The notes under the pieces were generated by a model. That model had not been told where the DNA came from. It did not search any database and saw only the letters and a list, made by a program, of their open reading frames with translations. Positions 27,980-37,053 of a stretch of 64,000 bases of DNA are shown in pieces. The stretch covers positions 62,001 to 126,000 of the forward strand of contig CAVYYW010000010.1 in the NCBI GenBank assembly GCA_963772845.1. The letters run 5' to 3'. Source of the stretch: CAVYYW01 sp963772845 (GTDB taxonomy: Bacteria > Bacillota > Bacilli > Bacillales > Sporolactobacillaceae). The position numbers were made by a program, and so were the translations under genes. Position 1 is the stretch's first letter, and the number at the start of each line of letters is the position of its first letter.

Positions 27980-28012
27980 AATGAAGCGCCGGATTTCCGG
28001 CGCTTCATTTCT
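27980..28012 (+). terminator. Terminator of the ywbE cluster
   Basis: 13-bp perfect arms AATGAAGCGCCGG and CCGGCGCTTCATT with a 4-nt loop. Also suitable for the opposite strand. Confidence 0.92.
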
Positions 28013-28028
28013 AATTTAGTTAGGCGCC

Positions 28029-28208
28029 TTAACCCCTATTCAAATAAAAACGCACGCCCCACTCCAGGAGAAAGCCAATCAGAATGGGAAAGGTATAGGT
28101 TATCATTGAAATAATGATCAGTGTTTTAACCTTTTTCGCCTTTAATAAGAAAAAAAAGGGGATTTCAGCTGCGATCATAAAGGCTTCAAACCATACGAGA
28201 GCGATCAT
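28029..28208 (-). CDS. Small two-helix protein, D-type germinant receptor subunit
   Basis: A 59-residue protein with two hydrophobic helices (IALVWFEAFMIAAEIPFFFLL and TLIIISMITYTFPILIGFLL) joined by the basic KAKKVK. It is the last gene of the germinant receptor operon, 31 nt after gerC. Small two-helix D proteins next to receptor operons in Bacillus species have been shown to raise or lower germination through that receptor (Ramirez-Peralta and colleagues, 2013, from memory). Position, size and topology fit; there is no direct evidence. Start ATG at 28208, or GTG at 28214; the box AGAAGG overlaps the latter. Confidence 0.7.
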   Translation of the reverse strand: MIALVWFEAFMIAAEIPFFFLLKAKKVKTLIIISMITYTFPILIGFLLEWGVRFYLNRG

Positions 28209-28239
28209 CTTCACCTTCTTCCATTTGCCTCAAAAAAGG

Positions 28240-29382
28240 TTAGTTAATAACCCCTTGCTGAACGAGGATTGTTTTGACATTCATTTTGAATTTAACCTTT
28301 CGATAGTCTTTCTCCCAATTTGATTTTGCCCAGACATCATGATGAAAAGCATTCAGTTGTCTTCCGATACCATAGGCATCACAGTTGTTTTTTTGCAGTT
28401 TTTCTGTAAGTTTATTAGCGCGAGCGGTCAAGATTTTAGTCAGCTTATCTGTCAGCATTTTTCTCTGTTTAGCGCTCGACAGCTTATCATGGGGGTATTC
28501 TTCTACTGCAATATGAAGCTTAACATCATATTTGGCGGTTATTTCACCGGACGGACTAATTTTAAGCCGCATTTTAGGAGAGGTTTGAAGAATATTTATG
28601 TTTACATAGTTTTCAACCTGGTCGCCCTTTTTATTGGAAGTTTTTATTGTTAATCGGGCGACCTTTTTATTTTCCCCTTTTATAAGCAGAAACATGGTGC
28701 TCTCTTCAGGTGTTAAATAATCGCCTGTAAATGTATCACCATGGAAGAGCGCTGCCCCTTTTAATTTTATGGCATTCTGCTTCTTTTTCAATTCTAGATA
28801 AGGGATGACAAAGTCTGCTCCAGGATCCATCAGTTCTCCGCAAATTGATTGAATACTTGTCTTTGAAACAATAGTGGCTTCCACGGCTGATTTAAGAAGT
28901 TCATCAATGTAGTCACCGATTCTTGGGTTTAACTTATTGCTGTAATTTAGCAGGTCAGATGATTCACCCGCTGTCACAAAAAGATTTGCATTTAGAGATC
29001 CTTTGGGGTCTCTAAAAAATATATCTAAATAAGGGAAAATATGAGTCTTTGCAAGTTTTTCGCCGAAACCCATGTTGAGAAGCTTGCTGGCATTAAAGGA
29101 AGAAAAAATTTCATTATTGATGTTCATTCTTGCTCTGCGGGGCGTCGGTGCTGTTGAGCTGATAATCTGATCCATAGGCGGGCTAAGACCAACTGCTCCG
29201 TTCTGTCCTCCAGGAGAACCTTTTTTAACAATAGGAATGACGACAGTGGTTTTCAGTTTGTTTTTATTCGTCAAGTCAAAACCAGCAACCGACACGAGGT
29301 TTAAATTTTTCAGCATGGACTGATCCCAGCAGCCGGTCATAAAAACGAGAGGGATAATGACTAAGAAAATCATTTTTTTCAT
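28240..29382 (-). CDS. Spore germination receptor lipoprotein, C subunit
   Basis: A 380-residue GerAC-type lipoprotein: signal MKKMIFLVIIPLVFMTGC with lipobox MTGC then Trp-Asp, and the typical next stretch NLVSVAGFDLT. Central APTPRRARMNINNEIF and C-terminal LHIAVEEYPHDKL are recognisable. It is anchored on the outer face of the spore inner membrane and forms the receptor with A and B subunits. ATG at 29382 overlaps the gerB stop by 4 nt (ATGA), with AAAGGAGAG upstream, which decides the start against the longer frame to 29433. Confidence 0.9.
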   Translation of the reverse strand: MKKMIFLVIIPLVFMTGCWDQSMLKNLNLVSVAGFDLTNKNKLKTTVVIPIVKKGSPGGQNGAVGLSPPMDQIISSTAPTPRRARMNINNEIFSSFNASKLLNMGFGEKLAKTHIFPYLDIFFRDPKGSLNANLFVTAGESSDLLNYSNKLNPRIGDYIDELLKSAVEATIVSKTSIQSICGELMDPGADFVIPYLELKKKQNAIKLKGAALFHGDTFTGDYLTPEESTMFLLIKGENKKVARLTIKTSNKKGDQVENYVNINILQTSPKMRLKISPSGEITAKYDVKLHIAVEEYPHDKLSSAKQRKMLTDKLTKILTARANKLTEKLQKNNCDAYGIGRQLNAFHHDVWAKSNWEKDYRKVKFKMNVKTILVQQGVIN

Positions 29383-30479
29383 GCGCTTCGACTCTCCTTT
29401 TTCCTGAAAATCAATGAGATTAAAAGAAGGCATAAGGGCATCGCAAAAATGATTAAGTAGGCAAAATACGTGAAATATTTCGTGTAAAAATCAATAGCTG
29501 TCTCGCTATTTTCGACAATAGATGCCCCAATCAGACAAATAAAAGCTATAAAAGGGACAAAGGGTTTATGATTCTTCTTTTTAAGGAGGTTTGAGAGCCC
29601 TGTACCTGTTAAATAAAGATACGTTGAAAAAGAAGTGACGATACAGGTAACCCAAACGGAAATAAAAACAAGATCTGTCCGTTCAATTAAAGAAAAAGAA
29701 AATTCTTTCAACATATATAGTACTGGCTGGGGTACTAATATAATTTCCTGCGGACTAAAATAAATCATAGAGATAATGGTGAGAAAACAGTAAAAAAGTG
29801 TCACAAAGGCATTGCTGACTAAAGAGGACTTTAGTTTTCCGACCGAATTCGTTGCAACTTGTGGATAGAGGATCATCAGCAGCTCAAATCCAAGCAAAGC
29901 AAAGAGTGAATGGGAAGATGCTTCAAGTAATTTTACTGTACCTCCGCCGCTCCCGATCGGAAGAATATAATACCAGTTCACATCTGTTAAGACATAGAGA
30001 GACAGGAGAAGCGGCACCACTAATAATATAGATACGAACATATAAAACCTCGACATGACAACGATACTGTGGACGGCGATATACACGCCCATCACCAAAA
30101 TTAATAAGTTTATGGCAAGGTTAGGTGTGCTATTAAAGATCCATACGTCTAATAGGTGTGTAAACAGAATGGTAATTAAAACAGCTGTACAAATGTTAAA
30201 AAAGATATAGAGAACATGCACAGCTTTGCCGATCGGCTTTCCAAGCAACGAGGGCAGAATCTCATAAAGGGTCCAATTCGGAAAACGTCTTGCGAGCAGC
30301 CAGATGACAAGAATGTCGATTTGCACAATAAAACCCGCTGTTAATATAGCGATCCAGCTGTCATTTTTTACAATAACAGCTAGTTCATTAGGTAACGAGA
30401 GAACAGAAATGCCAATTTGGGTTTGAATGAGAAAGAACGTAAACTGAGCCGGGGTTAATTTTTTTTCTTCTTTATTCAT
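29379..30479 (-). CDS. Spore germination receptor, B subunit
   Basis: A 366-residue integral membrane protein of the GerAB/APC-type transporter fold, about ten helices. Starts KLTPAQFTFFLIQTQIGISVLSLPNEL, matching the family opening, and contains GFELLMILYPQV around the middle. In this family the B subunit binds the germinant amino acid. ATG at 30479 (AGAGGATGGG upstream) overlaps the end of gerA by 8 nt; the track-length frame to 30527 would intrude further into gerA. Confidence 0.9.
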   Translation of the reverse strand: MNKEEKKLTPAQFTFFLIQTQIGISVLSLPNELAVIVKNDSWIAILTAGFIVQIDILVIWLLARRFPNWTLYEILPSLLGKPIGKAVHVLYIFFNICTAVLITILFTHLLDVWIFNSTPNLAINLLILVMGVYIAVHSIVVMSRFYMFVSILLVVPLLLSLYVLTDVNWYYILPIGSGGGTVKLLEASSHSLFALLGFELLMILYPQVATNSVGKLKSSLVSNAFVTLFYCFLTIISMIYFSPQEIILVPQPVLYMLKEFSFSLIERTDLVFISVWVTCIVTSFSTYLYLTGTGLSNLLKKKNHKPFVPFIAFICLIGASIVENSETAIDFYTKYFTYFAYLIIFAMPLCLLLISLIFRKKESRSA

Positions 30480-31989
30480 CTTTAGCCCATCCTCTGGATT
30501 TGCCTTGTTTAGCTTGTTTTTGGGCATGGCTGTCGGAGGAACGGGTATTTTGCTTCCAAAGTGGGAGGCGGATAAATGAGTCTTTGAGATCTTTTAGTTT
30601 TAAAGGTCCAAATGGAGCAAAGTAAGGCATACCAAATGATTCAAGAGTGCATAAGTGAAAGACAAGCACCATCATCCCAAAAGATATCCCAATAAATCCA
30701 AACGTTGTCGAAAGAAGCATAAGGGGATAGCTGCACATTCTAACTGCAGCCGACATTTCATTTGACGGAATAACATAGGAAGAAATGGCCGTTAATCCAA
30801 CGACGATAATCATAATGTTAGAAATAAGCCCTGCCTGAACCACGGCTTGGCCAATAACAATACCACCGACAATGCCTATTGTCTGGCCAATTGGCGACGG
30901 AAGACGGATTCCAGCTTCTCTGATAAGTTCTAGTGTTGCCGTCATAATAAGTGCCTCGATCAATGGACTAAAAGGGAGATCATTTACGGAGGCTTTAACT
31001 GTGAGCAGCAAGTTGTCGGGAATAATCTCCGGATGAAAGCTAAAGACTGCGATATAGAATGGCGGCAAAAGAATGGCAATCAGAAAGCCCACGGTGCGAA
31101 TGAACCGGATAAATGATCCGACGATCCAGCGGCTATTATAATCATCAGGACTTTGAAAGAAGGCAAAGATGTTTATCGGAAAAATTAAAGCGGTCGGGCT
31201 GCCTTCCATTATTAAAGCAATCCGTCCGTCCATGATATTCGCCATAATGCGGTCTGGTCTTTCGGTGTTTAGCAGCTGTGGGAAGGGAGTAAATGTATAG
31301 TCCTCAATATATTCTTCAACAAACCCAGGACTTTGAATGTAGTCCGTTGATATGTCCGTTAATCTTTTGTGAACTTCATTTAAAACCGTACTATTTGTCA
31401 GATCTTTAATGTATATTAAAGCCCCTTTTGTATTGCTGTATTTTCCAAGATGAAAATATTTAACCTGCACATTGGGATGCTCCAAGCGCTTTCTGATCAG
31501 GCCAATATTAACATTTAATGATTCCACTAAACCCTCATGAGACCCCCGTACAACCTTTTCGTTGGACGGTTCTTCAATTGCCCGCTGAAAATCATTTGCG
31601 GTATTGAATTGAAGGATATACCCTTCTTTTTTACAGTAAACAATTGTAAAACCTTTCATTAATCTAAAAATGACAACATTGAGATCTGTCAGAGGTTCCC
31701 CGTAGAAAGAGAGAGCTTTGGTGCTTTCCTCTGGTGTTTTCGCTTTTTCTAAAGGGGCAATAAGGATCTGGTTATAAATTTCCGCTTTATAAACCGATTC
31801 AATATACATAATTGTATACTCATCTGAAAAATATTCCGTTATTAAGTCATCGCTGCCCTCAAACGCCGCTTTTATATAGTCGATATTGTCTTTCATTTTT
31901 TTAAAAACTGGTGGATGTTTTTCAGCAAAAGGTTTTCTTTCTCTAGAAGAGAGGGACGCTTTTTTGAACAGCTTTCTTTTAGAACCCAA
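30472..31989 (-). CDS. Spore germination receptor, A subunit
   Basis: A GerAA-type receptor subunit, 505 residues from the chosen TTG at 31989. The N-terminal soluble domain carries DDLITEYF; then VPSLS-like RIMANIMDGRIALIMEGSPTALIFP; four to five membrane helices occupy the C-terminal half, with ASVNDLPFSPLIEALIMTATLELIREAGIRLPSPIGQT, a strongly conserved segment. The start is uncertain: TTG 31989 has the ideal GGAGGAG site 6 nt before it, while ATG 32025 and GTG 32067 in the same frame have weak sites. First gene of the A-B-C-D operon; expression in the forespore is expected for the family. Confidence 0.9.
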   Translation of the reverse strand: MGSKRKLFKKASLSSRERKPFAEKHPPVFKKMKDNIDYIKAAFEGSDDLITEYFSDEYTIMYIESVYKAEIYNQILIAPLEKAKTPEESTKALSFYGEPLTDLNVVIFRLMKGFTIVYCKKEGYILQFNTANDFQRAIEEPSNEKVVRGSHEGLVESLNVNIGLIRKRLEHPNVQVKYFHLGKYSNTKGALIYIKDLTNSTVLNEVHKRLTDISTDYIQSPGFVEEYIEDYTFTPFPQLLNTERPDRIMANIMDGRIALIMEGSPTALIFPINIFAFFQSPDDYNSRWIVGSFIRFIRTVGFLIAILLPPFYIAVFSFHPEIIPDNLLLTVKASVNDLPFSPLIEALIMTATLELIREAGIRLPSPIGQTIGIVGGIVIGQAVVQAGLISNIMIIVVGLTAISSYVIPSNEMSAAVRMCSYPLMLLSTTFGFIGISFGMMVLVFHLCTLESFGMPYFAPFGPLKLKDLKDSFIRLPLWKQNTRSSDSHAQKQAKQGKSRGWAKDE

Positions 31990-32176
31990 TGGTATCTCCT
32001 CCAGTTTTCTAAACAAGATACTCATAATGTGAGCTTTATTTACTTGATTTATACCTTTGTTTTCCACCTGGACTGTTTCGAGTATTCAGATTATATTGAC
32101 GATAAAAAAAGCGAGTGATACGCTTGTAAATATTAATGAGACAGAGCAGTCAAAGCTAATTACTAAGGAGGCCAAA

Positions 32177-32899
32177 ATGGACTATCACATTGAACCGCTC
32201 GGGGACAGTGCTGTCATTATTGACCTTGGGAATGAAATAGATACGAATACACAGCAAAAAGTCCAAACGGTTTCCTCATATTTAGATTCGAATCCTCCAC
32301 AATGGCTGATTGAATATGTACCGGCCTTTACGACCGTGACCCTGTTTTATCAGCCTTGTCATGCCTCTTTGACTACAAAATATAACAAGGAGAACTCTCC
32401 TTATACTGAAATCTGCAAACAGCTAAAAGCGTTATTTTCACATATAAGTCCGAAGGGTATGATGGAGCCGAGAACAATTGAGATTCCGGTCTGCTATGGC
32501 GGAACATTTGGGCCGGACTTGGCAGAGGTTGCGAGCCATGCCCAGCTTACCGAAAATGATGTCATTCGTTATCATACAAATGGGAATTATCGTGTTCATA
32601 TGATTGGTTTCGCACCCGGCTTTCCCTATATCGGGGGGATGCCTGAAGAAATCGCCGCTCCAAGAAAGAAGTCTCCGCGTACAAAGATCCCTGCCGGATC
32701 AGTAGGCATTGCTGGCAAACAAACGGGTGTCTATCCAATTGAGACACCTGGCGGATGGCAGCTTATTGGAAAGACCCCGCTAAAGTTATTTCGTCCCGGT
32801 GAGGATTCTCCTTCACTGCTTCAGGCGGGTGACCAGATCCGGTTTAAAGCGATCACACCGGAGGCTTTTGATAACTGGAAGGAGGATGAAGCGGAATGA
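32177..32899 (+). CDS. pxpB: 5-oxoprolinase subunit PxpB (KipI family)
   Basis: A 240-residue KipI/PxpB protein: YHIEPLGDSAVIIDLGNEID at the start and VHMIGFAPGFPYIGGMP then RTKIPAGSVGIAGKQTGVYPIETPGGWQLIG. PxpABC hydrolyses 5-oxo-L-proline to glutamate with ATP. In B. subtilis KipI also inhibits the sporulation kinase KinA; the sequence alone cannot tell whether this one does. ATG at 32177 follows AAGGAGGCC. Leads the operon pxpB-pxpC-pxpA-ycsG-ycsI and overlaps the next gene by 4 nt. Confidence 0.93.
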   Translation: MDYHIEPLGDSAVIIDLGNEIDTNTQQKVQTVSSYLDSNPPQWLIEYVPAFTTVTLFYQPCHASLTTKYNKENSPYTEICKQLKALFSHISPKGMMEPRTIEIPVCYGGTFGPDLAEVASHAQLTENDVIRYHTNGNYRVHMIGFAPGFPYIGGMPEEIAAPRKKSPRTKIPAGSVGIAGKQTGVYPIETPGGWQLIGKTPLKLFRPGEDSPSLLQAGDQIRFKAITPEAFDNWKEDEAE

Positions 32900-33897
32900 T
32901 TTACGTGAATAAACCGGGTCTGATGACCTCCATTCAGGACTTAGGGCGGTACGGATACCAAAAAGACGGTGTCATTGTCAGTGGGGTTATGGACCCATTA
33001 TCACATCGCCTGGCAAATCTTCTTGTTGGAAATGAAGAAAATGAAGCTACTCTGGAAATCACGCTGCTTGGACCTGTCCTTCACTTTAAAGAGGATGCAC
33101 TTATTGCTTTATGCGGCGGCAATTTGACGCCTCTCATTAATGGAAAGCCCATCCGGATGTGGCGCGCGGTTTACATAAAAAGTGGAAGTGAATTAAGGTT
33201 TGGGAATTGTAAGTCAGGCTGCAGAACCTATCTCGCTGCAGCAGGCGGCTTGGATATTACAAAAGTCATGGGAAGCCGGTCCACCTATCTTCGGGCAGGA
33301 ATAGGCGGCTTTAAGGGACGTGCGCTCAAAAAGGATGATGAGATCGGTATAAAACCGCCACGCGAGTGTTCATTAAAGATAACAGCCCACCTAAAAAAGA
33401 AAGCGGGTGAAGCGGCGTTTTGTGAAGAACAGTGGTCGCCAGGGCCTGAACTGAAGGTGAATGTCGATGATAGAAGACCGATCAGGGTTCTAAAGGGTAG
33501 GCAGTACCGTCTATTTAAGAAGAATAGCCAGGAACATTTTTTTGGTGATTCTTTTGAGATTTTACCGCAGTCAGACAGGATGGGGTACCGGCTGAAAGGA
33601 CCGGTTCTTTCATTAGAAAATGAAGAGGAAATGCTCTCAGAAGCTGTGAGCTTTGGCACTGTGCAGGTACCTTCAGAAGGAAATCCGATTGTCCTGCTTG
33701 CTGATCGTCAGACAACGGGGGGCTATCCGAAAATTGGGCAGATAGCGACAGTGGACCTTCCCAGGATGGCACAATATAAACCGGGTGAAAAAATCACCTT
33801 TGAAGAAATTTCACATAGGGAAGCGGAGAAGCTTCTGCTTGTTGAACAAGAGAGCATTCAGAATCTAAAGCGCGGCATTCAGCTGAAATGGCGATAG
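32896..33897 (+). CDS. pxpC: 5-oxoprolinase subunit PxpC (KipA family)
   Basis: A 333-residue biotin-dependent-carboxyltransferase-like protein (KipA, also called KipC). MTSIQDLGRYGYQKDGVIVSGVMDPLSHRLAN and RTYLAAAGGLD are diagnostic, as is VLLADRQTTGGYPKIGQIATVDL near the C-terminus. Forms the second half of the PxpBC complex. ATG at 32896 overlaps the pxpB stop (ATGA), with AAGGAGG-like sequence inside pxpB. Confidence 0.93.
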   Translation: MIYVNKPGLMTSIQDLGRYGYQKDGVIVSGVMDPLSHRLANLLVGNEENEATLEITLLGPVLHFKEDALIALCGGNLTPLINGKPIRMWRAVYIKSGSELRFGNCKSGCRTYLAAAGGLDITKVMGSRSTYLRAGIGGFKGRALKKDDEIGIKPPRECSLKITAHLKKKAGEAAFCEEQWSPGPELKVNVDDRRPIRVLKGRQYRLFKKNSQEHFFGDSFEILPQSDRMGYRLKGPVLSLENEEEMLSEAVSFGTVQVPSEGNPIVLLADRQTTGGYPKIGQIATVDLPRMAQYKPGEKITFEEISHREAEKLLLVEQESIQNLKRGIQLKWR

Positions 33898-33908
33898 GAG
33901 GGTTACAA

Positions 33909-34700
33909 ATGAAAAAGGTTGATCTTAATTGTGATATGGGAGAAAGCTTTGGTGCATATATTATGGGGCGGGATGAAGAAATTCTGAAATTTATTACGTC
34001 AGCAAATATTGCCTGCGGTTTTCATGCGGGTGATCCTGGAACGATGCGGAAAACAGTTAAGCTGGCACTGGAGAACAATGTTGGGATTGGAGCGCATCCT
34101 GGATTGCAGGATCTGATGGGTTTTGGAAGACGGACGATTGACATCCTGCCATCAGAGGCTTATGAACTTGTTGTTTACCAGATTGGGGCACTCGACGCCA
34201 TGGTTCGCTCTGAAGGAGGAACCATGCAGCATGTCAAACCGCATGGTGCATTGTTTAATATGGCGTCAAAAGATGCGGCATTGGCCGCTGCGATCGCTGA
34301 GGCCATTTATAAGGTCAACCCAGAGCTGATTTTATACGGGCTTGCGGGCGGAGAACTGCTTACGCAAGGAGAAAAAACAGGTCTCAGGGTGGCTAGTGAA
34401 GTTTTCTCTGACAGGACCTATCAAAAGGATGGTTCCTTAACTTCTAGAAGGGAAAAAGAAGCCTTAATAAAAGACCCTGAAGCAGCATTGAATCAGGTCG
34501 TCCGAATGGTAGAGGAAGGGAAAGTGACAACGGTACAAGGAATCGAGCATGTCATTCAGGCAGACACGGTGTGCATTCATGGAGATGGTGAACAGGCATT
34601 GGATTTTGCTGAGCATATCCGTACCGGTCTCAAAGAGGCTGGCGTAAACGTAGTAAAAATCCCTGAAGTCCTCGGCAATAATAACAGCGGAGGGCGATGA
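33909..34700 (+). CDS. pxpA: 5-oxoprolinase subunit PxpA (LamB/YcsF family)
   Basis: A 263-residue LamB/YcsF protein. VDLNCDMGESFGAY at the N-terminus is the family signature, followed by NIACGFHAGDP and VKPHGALFN. Catalytic component of the 5-oxoprolinase, working with PxpBC. I start at the ATG at 33909 behind AGGAGGG; the frame extends to 33888 but overlaps pxpC. Four nucleotides separate it from ycsG. Confidence 0.95.
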   Translation: MKKVDLNCDMGESFGAYIMGRDEEILKFITSANIACGFHAGDPGTMRKTVKLALENNVGIGAHPGLQDLMGFGRRTIDILPSEAYELVVYQIGALDAMVRSEGGTMQHVKPHGALFNMASKDAALAAAIAEAIYKVNPELILYGLAGGELLTQGEKTGLRVASEVFSDRTYQKDGSLTSRREKEALIKDPEAALNQVVRMVEEGKVTTVQGIEHVIQADTVCIHGDGEQALDFAEHIRTGLKEAGVNVVKIPEVLGNNNSGGR

Positions 34701-34703
34701 ATC

Positions 34704-35894
34704 ATGCAGAAAAAGGTTAAAGGCAGTGTGCTGCTTGGTGCCGCTTTTCTCATGGCGACATCAGCGATCGGCCCAGGCTTCCTCACTCAAACGACACAGT
34801 TTACGGCGTCGCTTGCAGCAAGCTTTGGGTTTGTCATTCTCATCTCGATCATTGTGGACATGGGAGCGCAGTTGAACATCTGGCGTATTATTGCGGTCTC
34901 AGAAAAAAGAGCTCAGGATATCGCGAATGACGTGCTGCCTGGTCTTGGCTATCTTGTGGCCTTGCTGATCGTGCTGGGCGGACTTGCTTTTAACATTGGA
35001 AATATTGCCGGTGCAGGACTGGGGCTGAATGTTCTGTTTGGTGTTTCCCCTAAGGTGGGAGCTCTGTTAAGCGGCATTGTTGCCATTGGGATCTTTATCG
35101 TTAGAGAAGCTGGAAAAGTTATGGACCGTTTTGCGCAGCTGTTAGGATTCGTCATGATTATCCTCACGGTTTATGTGATGTTCACGGCGCATCCTCCTGT
35201 AGGCGAGGCGCTCACTAGGACGTTTGTACCTAAGAAAATTGATCTATTCTCGATTATTACCCTCGTTGGAGGAACGGTTGGCGGCTATATTACGTTTGCG
35301 GGCGGACACAGGCTGCTGGATGCTGGCGTAAAAGGCAAAGAAGCTTTAGGCGAAGTGACAAGAAGTTCTGTTTCGGCTATCAGTATTGCGTCGATCATGC
35401 GGATTTTTCTTTTTCTAGCCGCGCTTGGTATCGTTGCTCAGGGGATGAAGCTTGATCCATCTAATCCGCCTGCTTCCGTTTTTAAGCTTGCAGCGGGAAA
35501 TGTTGGCTACAAGCTATTCGGTATCGTGATGTGGTCAGCTGCTGTAACCTCCGTCGTAGGAGCGGCGTATACATCGGTTTCTTTTATCAGAACCTTTAGC
35601 GGGTTTCTGGAAAAGTACCATAAATGGCTGATTATCGCTTTTATAGCGGTTTCCACTCTTGTATTTGCTGCAGTGGGACAGCCGGTGAAAATCTTGATTC
35701 TGGTAGGCTCCTTAAACGGTCTCATTCTTCCTATCTCTCTAGGGGTTATGCTGATTGCTGCTCATCAGAAAAAGATCGTCGGCAATTACAAACACCCGGT
35801 TTGGATGACTGTGTTCGGAATCATCATCGTGATTTCCATGGCTTATTTAGGCGTCTATTCGTTGTTTAATGGCATACCGAAATTATTTCACTAG
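34704..35894 (+). CDS. ycsG: NRAMP-like membrane transporter (YcsG type)
   Basis: A 396-residue membrane protein, about eleven helices, with the NRAMP-like opening LMATSAIGPGFLTQTTQFTA and VGGTVGGYITFAGGHRLLDA. It matches YcsG, found beside ycsF and kip genes in B. subtilis. Although NRAMP-like, the metal-binding DPGN and MPH motifs of true Mn/Fe transporters are not seen, so import of 5-oxoproline or a related acid is a fair inference. Translation is likely coupled to pxpA. Its end overlaps the region before the YcsI start. Confidence 0.85.
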   Translation: MQKKVKGSVLLGAAFLMATSAIGPGFLTQTTQFTASLAASFGFVILISIIVDMGAQLNIWRIIAVSEKRAQDIANDVLPGLGYLVALLIVLGGLAFNIGNIAGAGLGLNVLFGVSPKVGALLSGIVAIGIFIVREAGKVMDRFAQLLGFVMIILTVYVMFTAHPPVGEALTRTFVPKKIDLFSIITLVGGTVGGYITFAGGHRLLDAGVKGKEALGEVTRSSVSAISIASIMRIFLFLAALGIVAQGMKLDPSNPPASVFKLAAGNVGYKLFGIVMWSAAVTSVVGAAYTSVSFIRTFSGFLEKYHKWLIIAFIAVSTLVFAAVGQPVKILILVGSLNGLILPISLGVMLIAAHQKKIVGNYKHPVWMTVFGIIIVISMAYLGVYSLFNGIPKLFH

Positions 35895-35910
35895 AAACGA
35901 GGCGATGAAG

Positions 35911-36696
35911 GTGAACGTAGCATTAGGTCCCGATAAAGCGCGAGAGATGATTCGTCACAATCAATGGCTTAAGCCGACCGCAGGGATCGCACAAGGTTAT
36001 GCCCAAGCAAATTTAGTCATTGTCCGAAAAGAACTGGCGTTTGATTTTTTACTCTTTTGCCAGCGGAACCCCAAGCCCTGTCCGATTCTTGATGTGACGA
36101 AGCCAGGTTCGCCAATCCCTGAAACGGTGGCGCCTAAGGCTGATTTAAGAACGGATCTGCCAAAATACCTCATCTATAAAAATGGCGTGCTGACTGAAGA
36201 AAGAACAGACATTCAAAGCCTCTGGGCTGAAGACATGGTGGGATTTCTGATTGGATGCAGCTTTACTTTTGAGCAGGCATTATTAAATAACGGAATCCCT
36301 GTCAGGCATATTGAAGAAGGCTGTAATGTTCCGATGTTTACGACCAATATTGAATGCAGAAAAGCAGGTCGATTTGAAGGTCCGATGGTCGTCAGTATGC
36401 GGCCGATTCCTGAGCAGGATGTGGTGAGGGCTGTTCAGGTCACCAGCCGCTTTCCATCGGTTCATGGTGCGCCGGTTCACATAGGAGATCCTGAGAAAAT
36501 AGGGATAAACGACATTAATGTCCCAGACTATGGAGATGCTGTGAAAGTCATGCCGGGAGAAGTCCCTGTTTTTTGGGCATGCGGCGTCACACCCCAGGCT
36601 GCGGCGGTTAAATCAAAGCCGGAGATCATGATTACGCATGCGCCCGGTCACATGTTTATTACGGATAAGAAAGATGAATCATACAGTGTTCTATAA
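35911..36696 (+). CDS. ycsI: DUF1445 protein (YcsI), putative D-glutamate cyclase-like
   Basis: About 261 residues, YcsI/DUF1445 family, with PTAGIAQGYAQANLVIV, DFLLFCQRNPKPCPILDVT, SFTFEQALLNNGIPVRHIE and a C-terminal MITHAPGHMFITD. The mammalian relative (DGLUCY) converts D-glutamate to 5-oxo-D-proline, so a role with the 5-oxoprolinase genes makes sense. Start: GTG at 35911 sits 8 nt after GAGG; the ATG two codons upstream (35905) has the same box only 2-4 nt away. Last gene of the operon. Confidence 0.88.
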   Translation: MNVALGPDKAREMIRHNQWLKPTAGIAQGYAQANLVIVRKELAFDFLLFCQRNPKPCPILDVTKPGSPIPETVAPKADLRTDLPKYLIYKNGVLTEERTDIQSLWAEDMVGFLIGCSFTFEQALLNNGIPVRHIEEGCNVPMFTTNIECRKAGRFEGPMVVSMRPIPEQDVVRAVQVTSRFPSVHGAPVHIGDPEKIGINDINVPDYGDAVKVMPGEVPVFWACGVTPQAAAVKSKPEIMITHAPGHMFITDKKDESYSVL

Positions 36697-37053
36697 GAAT
36701 AAGAGTTGGGGCGGCAGGGCTGGACCTTTTGGGTTCGGCCCTAAGAAGTTTTAAGAGGCGGCCGTCATAGAATTGATCAATGGGGACAGCATAAAGAAAA
36801 CGGCATTTTACAGCAATAAAAAACAGCCTTCCCAAAAGTTTAGGAAAAGACTGTGAGACAGACTGTTGCCGCATATATTAAGAAAAATAAAATATTTAAA
36901 GTTGGCTGTAGAACCGCAACGTGATACAATAATACTATTGTTTATTTATTTTTTCATTAAGTAAACTTATCCAACATTAATTATACTCTATAAAAATTAA
37001 TTTGTCAAAGGAAATGATTTTTCGAGAGAAGATTTTCTAAAGGGAGTGATAGA
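36697..37053. other. Spacer with hairpin after ycsI
   Basis: Just after ycsI an inverted repeat AGGGCTGGACC (36717-36727) and GGTTCGGCCCT (36734-36744) pairs throughout if two G-U pairs are allowed. No T tract follows, so a terminator is only possible. The rest (36860-37030) is very AT-rich and probably holds the helD promoter. Confidence 0.5.
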
